Position numbers and translations under genes: made by a program. Below, piece by piece: positions 20,931 through 32,704 of a stretch of DNA of 64,000 nt. The stretch lies in assembly GCA_050084515.1 (NCBI GenBank), contig CM114273.1:3100001-3164000 (forward strand), read 5' to 3'. This stretch comes from Blasia pusilla (taxonomy: Eukaryota; Marchantiophyta; Marchantiopsida; Blasiales). Position 1 is the stretch's first letter. Every line of letters starts with the position of its first letter. The notes below the pieces were generated by a model. That model searched no databases, was not told the origin of the DNA, and saw nothing but the letters and a program-made list of their open reading frames with translations.

Positions 20931-23365
20931 TCAAAGTGGTTTGTTTAAAATACTTCGAACTTCTTTGAGGGACAAAATTGGTTGGTGGATTCCTACTCCT
21001 ATCTCCGACTCTCTTAAAACTACCAGCAAAACATAGTACATGTGCTTACAAGGGAAATACCTTTTGCCACTTGTCTCTCTTTGGACAAAGTCATCACATG
21101 AACATGTGGGAAAGCAACAGATGTGCACCACATACACCCTTGTGACACTTGAATTTACAATGTTGTTCCTGACCCAATACATCCTTCCTATTCCATTGCC
21201 ACTCAAGACATCTTTCGTGGCGATGATCTCCATTTTTGCCTCCTGAGCTGCTGCAATTTGTTTTGCTCTCTCCACCGTTGGCCTACACATTCTGTTTCTC
21301 TTCACCCCATTTCTAGACTCAAACAAAAATAATGGATTGAGATCATCCACCTTTTCCGGGTACATGTTGACATCAATCTTGAAGGTCTCTGTAATGCGAA
21401 CATGCTCCGAACTTCCCCGTCTCTGAGTCGAAACCGGCACTTGTAAGATTGTCCACGTCTTGAGTGCGATTCGTGTACTGCGGCGATGGGCCAAATCGTG
21501 GGGGTATTCCCGGGAGCTCCAATGGCAGCCGGATAAGACTTCCGGAAAGCGCAAGATTCATTTGGGCAGAAGAAGTACTTCAATTGATCCCCGGTCCTCG
21601 TGAAACGATCAAAGGTTTTGAGTCCCCAAAACCCAGGCAGTGGTCGTCCAGTCCTTGTACAGTTCTTATTTAGGAAAGTGCCGCATGCTCTCCTAATGCC
21701 ATCAGATCCTGCCCTGCAGGTGGGTCCACGTCCTGGGTTGCTCCAAGATATATGCCACCGTTTTAGGTTGCAATCCACCTCCATTACCGGAATCCCATAT
21801 TGTTGAACCACCCAGTGACAGGATGTTGCGAACTTCCAGCAACGGAGGGCTTTTGAAATAAAACATTCACTGATTTTGGAGAAGTAACTCCATCATGGAT
21901 TTGGGACGGGTCCGGGGTCCCCGAATACCTGGGCGGTGTAATTTCCTCATCCAAATCAATCACCGAATTTGTTCCTCGATCTTTGCCTCTTCACCGCTGA
22001 AGTCAAGATACTTATCTAGTCTCCACGAGTCTCGTTTGGAGTGCTCTACCACCATCTGTATGGGACGTCTTGAAACCCGCCCACGAATATCCCCACCTAT
22101 GTGTACGTCTTGCTCGAGTGGAGTTCTAACTACGCACCGGTTGAAGGCCCGACATACAATTTTTCATCACTAGATCTCGGCCATACGACATACACGGCTC
22201 GTAGATCGCGGCCCTTTTCCTTTTGTTTTGCCTTTTGTGAGGAAGATATGGGATGCTGCAGACTGTAGCATTGCTCTTGCCTGGTCTTGTTGGCATGCCT
22301 CCACAAGTGAAATTCGTTGGCATGCTTGTGACGACCTCCAAGAGGAATGAACACTTTCGCTCCACTTGTGTTGGGGCGGAGGGCATTTTCATGAACGTTC
22401 AATCCCGCAACGCGGCAATGTTAGAAGGAGCGAAAATAACCAGAGTCAAAGAAATAAGCGACTTGTCGGAACCAGGCGGGTTGCAGGCCGAGGCATCCCA
22501 TGAGCGACCGTCGGGTCCCTGTTAACCAAACCCACCTCGCACCCGTTAAACCTGGATGGGTTGCAAGGCCGAGGCATCCATGACCGACTCGTGACCCGCC
22601 GGGTCCCGAATGGTTGCACACTCGGGGCGACACCAAACATCTGGATGCAACCCGTCGGTTTCGTCGGGTTTCGTCGGTTTTTCGGGTTGCAACCCGTCGG
22701 TTTCCGTCAAGTTGCACACTCGGGCAACCCGTCGCATCCGAAATGACTTGCTTGGTTTCTTGGGTTTGAAATCCATATAATTCCCATGCTTCTCACCTGA
22801 GCTACAACTTTACAAACAATTCTCAGCGTGAGCTTGACAAGACAAAATAGTGAACTCACCGCCGCATGAAGTTTCCCCATTGTCTCATAATGCAGTCCAC
22901 CAACTCAACCAAGAGCACAACTCTTTGTACTTCCCCTCAATCGCATGCTTCCTCCACCATCCATGAAGTTCTTCTGGCGGTCCATGGCCTGCTTTAAGGT
23001 TTTCTTTGTCCTTGCGGCGTTGGAGTAGAGTGACATGCTCTGTCCTCTTATTCTCCTTGATGCAAGATTTGGTGTCGGGTCTGATGTTGCCAATGGAAAG
23101 CATCCGACCTTTCCCTCTCGGTTGAACCTCTCCACCCGAACACTTCCTGGATAGCAATCCACCCAGGTTGTGCATTGTCTGCCATGAACCCATAAATTTC
23201 CGGAGGTGGCCTTTTGTTTTCCTTCACCACCTCCAATAAGAGTAACCAGCACATCTTCAAACTGCCAACGTCTTCTGCCTTTACTTCACACACAAATATA
23301 GTTTTGAGTCCCTTCTCCATATGGTCATAAATGTGAGCACCCATCGTCAACCATCCGTTCAGCAC
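20931..23365 (-). pseudogene. Mutator-like transposase, catalytic and SWIM part
   Basis: This is the downstream half of a minus-strand gene cut by element B. At 23360-23100 it reads GAHIYDHMEKGLKTIFVCE and then GFMADNAQPGWIAIQEVF, a stretch like the RNase H-fold region of MULE transposases. At 21554-20931 it ends with a SWIM zinc finger: CSC, 14 residues, then CKH (PTCSCDDFVQRE..FPCKHMYYVLL). Further conserved-looking coding lies at 22402-22126 and 21811-21302, the latter with a Cys-rich KYFFCPNESCAF. Frames change several times. The palindrome cluster at 22459-22745 separates exons and is probably intronic. The role would be excision and integration in the nucleus. SWIM alone is not unique to transposases, but the terminal repeats and 11-bp duplication support this call. 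Confidence 0.55.
22459..22745. repeat. Palindrome cluster 1
   Basis: About five copies of a 26-30-bp hyphenated palindrome, GCAACCCGTCGGA facing TCCGACGGGTTGC, partly degenerate. It lies between coding blocks of the transposase. Confidence 0.7.
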
Positions 23366-23471
23366 TGTCGTGCGAATCCACATCGTCATACAACATACAT
23401 CGCTGACATACCATACGTACATACATACATAACATAGACGAGAGTATCCACAAACGCAAGTGTACCACAAC
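23366..23471 (-). repeat. Extra 106-bp copy of the LTR start, outside the 3' LTR of B
   Basis: Nearly identical to 23842-23947, the first part of the 3' LTR as defined by the polypurine tract. It sits between the LTR end and the target duplication. The 5' LTR lacks exactly this segment. See the findings for the permutation this implies. Confidence 0.8.
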
Positions 23472-23947
23472 TGAAATCCGTGAAAGACATACTGTCATAA
23501 AACACGTTTACAATCACATACAACCGAGCCAAACCCACTCCACGATGGGAGAATCTAGGTCGAAGCTTGCGGGAAACGCCATAGCCAAGAGCTCTACTCA
23601 CTACCAAGGCTAACTCCCAACGCAACAGGCTCAACTCAAAGAACTGATTGTTCTTTGAGGGCAAGCCACCTTATATCCTCCAACCTAAGAGCGGGCCCTA
23701 CTGGGAAAGTCACCCCCAAGTGAGTAACCCCCAACCCTATGTATGGAACCGCATCTCTACCAAGCCACTACGGTCCTACATAAGGAATGGCCTCTACCAG
23801 CACACCATACTCTACGACATAATCCGTATGGTCATGACAGCTGTCGTGCGAATCCACATCGTCATACAACATACATCGCTGACATACCATACGCACATAC
23901 ATACATAACATAGAGATGAGAGTATCCACAAACGCAAGTGTACCACA
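23472..23947 (-). mobile_element. 3' LTR of element B
   Basis: On the minus strand it starts TGTGGTACACTTGCG just after the polypurine tract and ends GGATTTCA. The inner part (23472-23839) matches the 5' LTR at 32720-33081, apart from short indels. A short inverted repeat built on CTCAAAGAAC lies inside. Confidence 0.8.
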
Positions 23948-23948
23948 A

Positions 23949-23962
23949 CTCGCCCCCTAATC
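23949..23962 (-). other. Polypurine tract of element B
   Basis: On the minus strand it reads TTAGGGGGCGAG, directly before the 3' LTR start. This is the usual place and composition for the plus-strand primer of an LTR retrotransposon. Confidence 0.7.
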
Positions 23963-24120
23963 GGCGGTTAGGTCCTCTAACTCCCAGGTAGCCCTATACA
24001 TCTACTACATGCTATACACCTTCTTGGATGCGAATCGAAGAAGGCCGGGTGCTAGGTTGCCCCATCGTTAGTCGTACATCTGTAATCCATATCATGCAAA
24101 GATCAAGTCATCTACCTCTC

Positions 24121-24300
24121 CTAAGTACATCGAGGACAAACCCACCTTCCAATAGGAACAACATCCAAACGTGGAGTCAAACACATCGTGTGCCAACCCC
24201 TAGAACACCGATCACACACCAACATACGAGGGTGCGTTACCGGTGAGACCCACAACATGCACCTCAAGCTAGCACGTATCATGGCTAAGCTTGGGTCAAT
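24121..24300 (-). pseudogene. PHD finger at the C-terminus of the element B polyprotein
   Basis: The frame contains MLVCDRCSRGWHTMCLTPRL and then VPIGRWVCPRCT. It fits the PHD pattern: Cys-x2-Cys-x4-His-x2-Cys, a conserved Trp, and a final Cys-x2-Cys. Upstream, CMLW lies where the first Cys-x2-Cys pair should be, with the second Cys as Trp, so one zinc ligand is changed. It follows the integrase C-terminal domain after a frameshift near 24300. PHD fingers in general read histone H3 tails. In an integrase context this would suggest chromatin-directed insertion, as chromodomains do in chromoviruses. That role is inferred. Confidence 0.75.
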
Positions 24301-25590
24301 AAGATACCATCCACATTTGGAAGATGATATGGCGCACAATTACGCACATGGTCCTTCCAAATAACTCCATCACGACCCTCCAACATGAGAACTCCAGAAG
24401 CTAACACCTCACGCACTCGTAAAATAGTGCGGCCTGCCGTCACATCCAACGTTGTTGGGGCAATCTGCTGCAAATAGACATAGTCCCCCACATGGAACCT
24501 ACGAATCGATGGTCGATAACCTCCACCCCGAATGGTTGCATACCGCAACGTATCCCTGTGTTGAGCAATGGCAAGATTCTCAAAGGTGTTGGCATAACTC
24601 TCCGAAAAGAGCTCCGCCCGGCGAGAACACACCCTCATCCACATCTCGGGTCATCAAGGTTCACCACCTCACTAGACTCCCGACGCCAATTGCTCTTGGC
24701 AAGTCCGGATCTCGGCCGTATAATGAGAAAATAAGGTGAGAAGGAAGCCAAGGATGCTTGGCGGTGAACCTATACCCCATGGCTAACCATGGCAATTGAA
24801 TATCCCAGTCTCCAAGATGCCCCTTCTGTAGGCCATACTTGCGCAATGCCCTCTTCACCGTCTGAACCACACGCTCAGCCAAACCATCCGCCTCTGGATG
24901 ATCTCGAGACGTGGTCCGATGATCAATCAACGCCTTGTCACAAAAGACCTGAAACTCACCCTGAAACTCTGTACCCTGGTCGGTCGACACCGGTGGTGCA
25001 CCAAAATGACTAAGCACTCTATCCAGAAACGCATACGCCGTTCCCTCACTTGCCTTGTCCGGTAATGCCACCAACTCAATCCACTTGGAGAAGTGCTCCA
25101 CCATCACCAACACATATCGATGATGTCGTACAATCAACGGTAACGGTCCCGCAAAGTCCACACTCCAACGGTAACCCAACCCAATAATAGGAAAGGGGTG
25201 TAATTATGGTGTAGGGGCATTAAATGATGCCCTCACCCGGTCACAAACCATACAACGTGACACCAACTGCTGCACTTGAGTATGCATGCCACGCCACCAA
25301 TACTGGCCAAGGAGTAAGCTATACGTCACGCTTTACCCCAAAATGTCCCAACTCCTCATGGGCATGTCGCTGTGCGCTCTCTCTGAGCCAAATGTGGCAC
25401 TACTCGTACTCTACCATCCTCCCACACGCGGAGAATATGTGTTCCCTCAATCGATACCTCTTAGCACGTTGAAGAACACGGTCTCGCTCCTTGGCACTCA
25501 CTATGCCACGGCACCCTCTTTGGTCAGAGGAACTCCAATACCAACGCATCATCATGAATATCACGCTGATCCGTACCACCATCTCCAACC
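24301..25590 (-). pseudogene. Integrase of element B
   Basis: The zinc-binding region at about 25460-25230 contains ELGHFGVK and CMVCDRV (HHCC type), with a frame break. The catalytic core (25179-24661) is open for 172 residues and has the three acidic residues in place: VDFAGPL, STDQGTEF and HPEADGLAERVVQ (D, D, E). A C-terminal segment at 24644-24301 (RRFHVGDYVYLQQ, then VIWKDHVRNCAPYHLPN) resembles integrase C-terminal beta-barrels. It would insert cDNA into the nuclear genome. The core looks intact, but frameshifts separate it from both flanking parts. Confidence 0.85.
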
Positions 25591-25828
25591 TTAGGATCTG
25601 AAGGTGGCCATCTACCCCCTCGACTAGAGTAAGATATCATGTGGTCCTCCATACTAGAGTCCACCTAACCAACATAAAAAGGCGGATGCATGCCAACCTG
25701 GCACCATCTCCTCATCAACCTCGCCATGCCATCTAGCCCGATTGTATCCTCTTGGCTAGTACATGGGTTCCTACTCAACCCATCAAGCATCAAGGTTGGC
25801 AACTCCAGGTCTATGTACCACTTGGAAG

Positions 25829-27060
25829 TCATACTCTGTAAGATAAGAGCCCACCGTGCAAGCTTCCTGTAAGCTTGTCCGACTCCATCAACCACTTGAG
25901 CGGTGGTGATCGGTAACAAAGGGTAAAGCGTGTGCCAAACAAGTAACACCTAAAGTGTGCCCACGACCCACACTCTTGCCAAGCACTCTCCCTCATATGA
26001 ACTATAGCGCGACTCATTTGCATTATTCGACGACTTGCATAGGCCACCACAAACTCCATGTGCTCATCATCATGTTGTGTCAACACCGCTCCAAGTCCCA
26101 ACCTACTCCAATCAGTGTGTAACTGAAATGGGCGCCCTCTGATAGGTCTCCTCAAGATAGGCGCCGCCACCAACTGGGCCTTAAGCTCCACAAAAGCTCT
26201 CTCCTGATCATCTCCCCAGTGCCACTCTTGATCTGATTTCAGAAATTGGTTCAAAGGCTTTGCCATAGCACTAAATCCCTTCACATACCTCCGATAGTAG
26301 TTTGCCAATCCCATGAATGATCGAACTCTACTCACATCTATCGGACGCGGAATAAGTGCAATAGCCTCCACCTTTGCTTGCTGAACTCCCAAACCACCTG
26401 GATAGATCACATGACCCAAGTACTCAACATCCTCATGGAAGAACTTACACTTTCCTGGATGCAAACGTAGACCATGAGCTTTCAACCGCTCAAACACCAT
26501 CTGCAAATGTATCTGATGCTCCTCCACCGTGTTACTGAACACCAAGATATCATCAATGTAACATCGAACAAAATCCAACCTTGCTAGGATCCTGTCCATC
26601 ACTCTTTGAAACTCGGCAGGTGCATTCTTCAACCCAAAGGGTAAGAATTTCCACTGGTACAAACAATCCTTGCCATGAGAGTTGATACCCCAAAATGCTG
26701 TCTTGGCCTTATCACTCTCCCGAATCGGCAATTGATGGTATCCTGCCCGAAGATCCAAAGTACTAAAAATCTTTGCCTGTCCCACCACATCAAAGATCTC
26801 CTCAGGTGTAGGCATGGCATACCTATCGGCCTCGGTTTGCCGATTGATAGGACGGTAATCTCCACACATCCGCCTATCCGTGTAGTTGCCATGCATATCC
26901 TTTTAGCGAGCATGATAGTGGTGATGCATACTCTCCATGCGACAACTCCACTAATCCAGCCTCCAAAAGGTCCAACGCCCTACTCTGAATCAAGTCCCTC
27001 TCCATATCACTATATCGGTAGGGACGACGGAAGATTGGCGTATCACTAGCCAAATCAATC
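25829..27060 (-). CDS. Reverse transcriptase and RNase H of element B
   Basis: The long frame 26896-25829 (355 residues) contains RMCGDYRPINRQT, then FSTLDLRAGYHQL, FLPFGLKNAPAEFQRVMD, and CYIDDILVFS with both catalytic aspartates, then the YLGHVI block. RNase H-like sequence follows (FQLHTDWSRLGLGAVLTQ). The N-terminal RT segment with PIFRRPYRYSDMERD lies just upstream, to about 27060 in a shifted frame. The motifs are Ty3/gypsy type but clearly different from the chromovirus RT of element C. It is probably part of a polyprotein continuing from the methyltransferase region. Confidence 0.88.
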
Positions 27061-27429
27061 CATTATCTTTGGGTCCAACCAGAGAACCCAACTCCTTCAT
27101 GCTAAAGGCAAAAACTCCTATAAGCACGTAGGAATTGTGTCAGCGTCGTTTCTCACCTCCCGTAAGCTTGGGCCCAAGTAATGGCTCCCAAGTCTCCTCC
27201 ACGGCACACTAGAGGGAGAGGCGATGCCATTGGTCGCTCATAACCCCCTCACAAGATGGTACACCCTTAGCTACACCATCATCGAGCAAATAACTCCTCC
27301 ACCAAAGCATGAGCAACCAACTCCACATGCCCGACCATTACATCCCATCTACTCCAAGGATGCAAAATACTACTCTCCTCGCCCCACCGATGCCTCTACC
27401 GCCCCGATAGCCATCAAGCTCATTACAAG

Positions 27430-28480
27430 GGTGGAAGATCCTGAGACATAGTCCGAAGTCGTATTTGCTCGGCCATACCAAGACTCAAATTCCAAGTCAA
27501 ACAATTCAGGTCCATGGCCTGAACCAACACATGACGTCGTGAAGCCTCAAAAATAGAAGCAACATTTGTCACACGATAGCAAATCCCATCGCACGCTCTC
27601 TCTCATCAGCGTTAGGCTCCACCAACTGCCGCACATGAGAATCCCATACAAGCCCTGGACCACCTTCCTTGTAGGCATGTGACGAGGAAAACTCACAAAT
27701 GTGGGTAGTGCCATCCTAGGTGGCCCACACGGTTCACCCACGCCATGGGTGACCGATCAATAACCCTCACCACTTGGGAAAGTCGCCCAGTATCCAAGAT
27801 ACTATCCACTGTAAGGCGAGGATCCCGTTGCACTGCATCATATGCTCGACGTAGAACCTCCCTAGGCAACAAGTTTGTCCACCACAAGCGTGGGCGATGT
27901 GCACGCTGAGCCAACTGGTTGCATCCAACAACACCGCTGGTCCAATCCAAGAGCGCACCTCATGAACACTCGCCATCATCCGGGTCCGAGTGTCACCCAA
28001 CAATGGAACATTCTCCAGAATGTAAGCTAGAGCACGTGCCTGATGATTCTGAAGATGTCGTAACACCCGTAACATCTCCCAAAACAATCGAGACCTAGGG
28101 TCATGTAATCCCTCACCCCGACCAGCACGTGTATGACCCTGACATGGCTTTCCAGCAATCACCAAATCCACAGGACCAATTCTCTCAAGGTCCTGCGCCC
28201 CCAACAATGCAATGTGTGATGGTAAAGCACGCTGGTACCCACGAATAGCTGATGGCGGCAACAACTCAGGATATCTCTGCATCAACTGACCAATATGTCG
28301 GGATGAGACTCTCTGGGCCGTCTCATCTCGCTCCACATATACGTATCTCCGCACAGGAATACCGGCCTGCAACACAGCAGCCAAACCAGTGCTAATCCCA
28401 CCAAAGAGATCTAACACACAAATGCCCTCCGGCCGATACTGCCATACAATGGGTGTAGTATCCAAAGGGGATAACCAACG
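27430..28480 (-). pseudogene. DNMT3-like DNA cytosine-C5 methyltransferase carried by element B
   Basis: Reading on the minus strand, the C5-methyltransferase motifs appear in order. Motif I is VLDLFGGISTGLAAVLQAG (about 28405). Motif IV is VIAGKPCQGHTRAG with the catalytic Cys (about 28145). Then RSRLFWEMLRVL and motif VI, YILENVPLLG. Motif VIII, AHRPRLWWTNL (about 27895), closely resembles the AHRARYFWGNL of animal DNMT3. Then DTGRLSQVVRVI, a DERERAMGF motif like the EMERVFGF of DNMT3, and a motif X-like ASRRHVLVQAMDLNCL. The order and no permutation place it in the DNMT3 rather than DRM group. Total about 345 residues, catalytic domain only. Frameshifts near 27930, 27640 and 27585 break it in this copy. 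It lies between gag and RT. Confidence 0.85.
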
Positions 28481-28510
28481 GGCGAAGTAGGAGTCCGTGG
28501 GGCCTCTGCA

Positions 28511-29720
28511 CTAGGCGATCAACCTCTGCCGTAGTGCACCGCTTTGAACTCCAAAGTGGCACATCCAACGATGAGGATGCCCTTTGCTGCAAAAATAGGG
28601 ACCTCTCCTCTTCCTCCTCATGCGCAGGAGAATCCATAGCGAAACATTACCCTCAAAAAGTCTCTCTGGCCAAGTGACTACTCCACTAAAACCAGACCCA
28701 CAGATGCTAACTAACTTTGTTGGGAAGACCCTCTGGTCAAGCCCCGAAATAAATCTCACAGAACTTGGCTCATACGTCCATCCCGTTTGCCAACCTGGTC
28801 TATAAAGCGCATTTGTCTCGATCCGATAATCCATCTGAAAACCCATCGGGTACAATCGCTCCTCCAACTAGTACATCATACGACTCGGTGATGTGACTAC
28901 ATGAGATACTCCCAACCGGGAGCTATCAGTTGCATGATCTGGTCTCAAATCAGAAAACTTCTCCGTGTCATGAATCGAGACCTATCATTGGCTCCTCCAA
29001 GTGATGTTTGAATCTGGAATGGGCAAGGCTCAAGCTCGACCTCCGAATACCCAAACCAATACATGCCGCCTTTCCCAACATCAAGGTTGGACACGAGTCT
29101 AACAAGACTCTATCCGGTCTATACACTGTCTGTAGGACTCACCAATCGAAAGATCCCCTCGGTTGTCCAACATACATACACCAGGTGTAAGCCTCTCACG
29201 ATCAATGGCTGGCCGGTGGTAATGCATCCATCTTCGCCATTCTTTGCCGCCAAGTAGCACCGGTACTCAATGCTACTCGACATAGAGGGTTGCTCCACCG
29301 CAACACCCTCATCCACCTCAACACGTGTAGCAAGAATAACACCCCCACGTTCACACAACGTGGTCGCTAATGAAATCTGAGGAGCTAAGTCAACTCCTAA
29401 AGCCATCGGCTCCTGGCGAAAACAATGGGGATCCCAACACTTTGAAGTTACCATCCGCATCTTGCATTGGATGTTGCATCCGTGTCTACTACGCGCGATG
29501 TAGATGCCTCGATCCCCACTGTCGGCTCAATAGGCTGCGTAGGAACCATGGATGGAGTCCTAAGCACCTCAGACAACAAGAATGACTGGGGAAGCCTAGC
29601 CTGCCTCCCAGCCTCACCCCTCTGTGGGTCCAACTCCACAGTAGCACCACGTGGCTCTGACGCTCGAGTGGCTCCTCTCGTAACTGCAGCTGATGCCTCA
29701 ACCTGTGCTGCACTCGCCAT
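28511..29720 (-). pseudogene. Unassigned coding stretch between gag and methyltransferase of element B
   Basis: Three overlapping minus-strand frames (29720-29448, 29460-29119, 28867-28511) are open and rich in ordinary residues, so they are probably coding. One has VDLAPQISLATTLCERGGV and IEYRCYLAAKNGEDGC; another has YRIETNALYRPGW and RFISGLDQRVF. The element's protease should be here or nearby, but I cannot find a convincing D-[ST]-G active site. It could also be an N-terminal extension of the methyltransferase. Confidence 0.35.
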
Positions 29721-29730
29721 ATAAGAGAGA

Positions 29731-31380
29731 TCATCCCCTCCATAAGAGGTGGAAGCCCCTGCTCTGAACCTGATCTATCTTTGGATACCGACCATAGTAG
29801 CCAACCTGCTCCAAGCTGCTCAATCTGGCGACCATAGTTGACTCTGTCGTAGTGGTAGGGGTAGCCACCGTAGGCTCTCCAACCACTGGTCCACCTCTAC
29901 CACCCCTACCACCTCTACCACCTCGGCCTCTCGGAGCTACTCCACCACGGCCACGGCCTGATCTCAACTCTGGATGAAGATCAAAGCAACGCTCTCGAGG
30001 ATGACCTAGTCTCCCGCAATGATCACACCTGAGTTGGGGCCGACGAGGCCCATCCTCCAAAGTCCGTCTCCCATCCTCTTGGGGACAAAACTTCCTAACA
30101 TGATCACCTCCACATGTCCAACATGATCCCCTGCTGCTGGGGCAGCAAATGAAGGAAATGGTCTCTGCACAAATGTCCCTCTAGGACTTGACGAGGTCGC
30201 GTGTACCCCACGACTCCCACTACTACTACCACCACCACTACTACGAGGCTGTGAGGTGGGCGGCTGAACACGGTAGAAGTAGTAGTTGTATCCCCTCTTG
30301 AATGCGGATGTCACCACTCTCTCCTTCACCATGTTAAGCTCAATCTTCTCAGATAGAGCAAATACATGGGTCAATGTGGGTGAATCATCACTCATAAGAG
30401 TAGCATCACTTACCCCCTGGCGCAAATCTCTCTCCAAGATCCCATACCAAAAGCGGATCACTGATCCTCGGTCACACCCAGGTAAGCGAAATCAGCGTCG
30501 ATACGCGTGTATGCCTCACGAAGACTCTCACCAGTCTTTCGCTCAAAGTCTGAAGATTCCTCAACTTCTCCGTCTTCACTCCTTGATAGTTCTTCTTCAA
30601 CCTCTTGAAGAACTCTGCAATCGGGCTAAACGATGGTGGGGCACTAGTACCTCCACTAGTACCCCCACTAGTACCTCCCAGTACCCCCACTCCGGCTCGT
30701 ACTCGTACCACTCGTCGGGCCGGGGTGGCATAGTAGGAGCACTACTACCAATACCACCATGGGTGATAGACACATAGCCCGGAGACCAATATTGTCTCCA
30801 TGCCTCAATCTCAACAACATGGTCCTTCCTAAACTCATGGTAATCATCCATGGGTGGTCCTTCCAAGTCTTTGAAACAACCCCTTCCAAGCCAAGAAGGG
30901 TGTAAACAACGTGGCGTTCGCAACATCTGCATATCACTCCACGTATCAAACTCTGCATGAAGTCCTCCAACTCAATGGTACCCACTTTGCACCCGAGTAT
31001 CGTCGTGGGCCCTTCATGGCCCCATATCCACCGTCCATGTCCCAAATCAATGGAGCCGCAACACTCGATAACAACGTAGAAGACTCGGTGTTTGGAACAC
31101 CCTCGTCCTCCTCTTCATCAACCGTCGGAAGTGGAAAAGGTAGCCGATACCTAAATCCACTCCGTGTGAAACCACCATTGTCCGCACCACGGTCCCCAAC
31201 CAGACCACCCGGCGACTCCGTGATGACCAACGCCGATGCCGCACCACCACCAAATTACCAAGTGACGTCAATGTCGCTATACTATTCTAGCTCTACTAGC
31301 TATGGGTGTAGGCAACCTAACTTGTCATCACCACAAGAAGTCTCCCACAATCTACTCGTCATCCCTCCACCTCACTACCG
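29731..31380 (-). pseudogene. Gag of element B with two CCHC zinc knuckles
   Basis: Tandem knuckles are visible on the minus strand: CWTCGGDHVRKFC at about 30120-30082, in a frame broken from its neighbours, and CDHCGRLGHPRERC at about 30030-29990. An RGG-rich tail follows (GRGGRGGRGGRGG), all typical of a nucleocapsid. Upstream, ESFAEFFKRL-like and ERVVTSAFKRGYNYY segments (30711-30300) look like the capsid part. The start is uncertain; frames open upstream to about 31380. Gag packages the RNA in cytoplasmic particles. At least two frameshifts are present. Confidence 0.7.
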
Positions 31381-31384
31381 GTAG

Positions 31385-32704
31385 CACACAGAGTAACACT
31401 ACTCGAAATCAGCGTCAACCATAACAATGGGCGCGCAAGCAAGAAGCACGATGGAGGGGATCCAAACACAGGAAATCCAACGACAACCCTCCAATTGCAA
31501 ATGGAAATCAAGGTAACACAATCCACCAAACGTGGTGCCCTCACGAATCCACAAAACCCACCACACAATTCTAACATAATAGCTACCCGCTTGGGGGTCG
31601 ATGACGTGCTAGTTTAACGCAGCGCAACACCTGAAAATATCACTGCATGGAGAGGCTACACCGTACTATGCGCTAGAGGTACATCAACCAAAAACCTGAG
31701 ATGCATAAAGCGCCTAACACATCTCGAACAACACCAAATGAGCTACAACATGATCTACCTGACATGGCATAGTTAAGAACTCGGCAGTTAAGCGTCCTCC
31801 ACGCAGAATAGCCCAAAGATGGGTGACCAATTATGCAAAAATCAAATCCCAAATCCTGCAAAAATTTCCTCACGACCAAGCAAGCAAGCTTGCTTGCTTG
31901 CTCCTTGCTCCTTACTCCGCCTCTCACACCCACTCGCCCCGAGCTATCACGAGTTGCCTCGAAGCCTCAAAACGCCGAGACATGCCCCGTTCGCCATGCT
32001 TCGCTATGGAGAGAGGTCCAACCAGGGCGCCCCCAATGGGATAGGCGTCTCCAAAAATGAACGAGTCACCAACCAACCAGCCCCTCCGATCCGCTGTCCA
32101 CCATAGCTAGACCTTGAGCTAGTCCGCAAAATTTCGATCAGAAATTACTTCACAAATACGTGACTAAAATCAAATCTGTTTCAATCAGAATTCAATTGAC
32201 CACCATAGCTATCTCTCCACAAAAAATCAGCTACAACCAAGCTCTGTACTCCGAGCTAAAAATCAAACAAACTTGCTGTCCATACACCTCCAGAATCGCA
32301 AATCCGACAGCGCTTCCGCCAAGTTTCATGCACGCAGAAATCTGCAACGCTCCACACACTCGAGCAGATAGATTCACAGGAGATCACAATACGAGTAGCA
32401 AGAGGAACCTCTCACCTGATCTGGATGAACTTCAACACAGCTTCCGCACTCCAAGCTCTCCACATCAGAAAACCGTCGAACACGAACCAGAATCTTCAAT
32501 CCTTGATAACTTCCAACTCCCTTGACGAAATCCGGCGATCTAAAGCGCGTTGGAAAGCTCTCAGCAAGGCGCTTCTTTCCCAACCAACCGCGCACCAGAT
32601 TCACACCTCCAACATAGGCCACAAGCCATGAACATCCACGGCTGAGTACACAATCAGCCCTAACCAGATCCTACTGATCTACAATCGAAGCTACCATCGA
32701 TCTA
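31385..32704 (-). other. Leader region of element B, no ORF recognised
   Basis: About 1.3 kb between the primer site and gag. Only short frames without recognisable domains. It is most likely 5' untranslated and packaging sequence. Confidence 0.5.
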
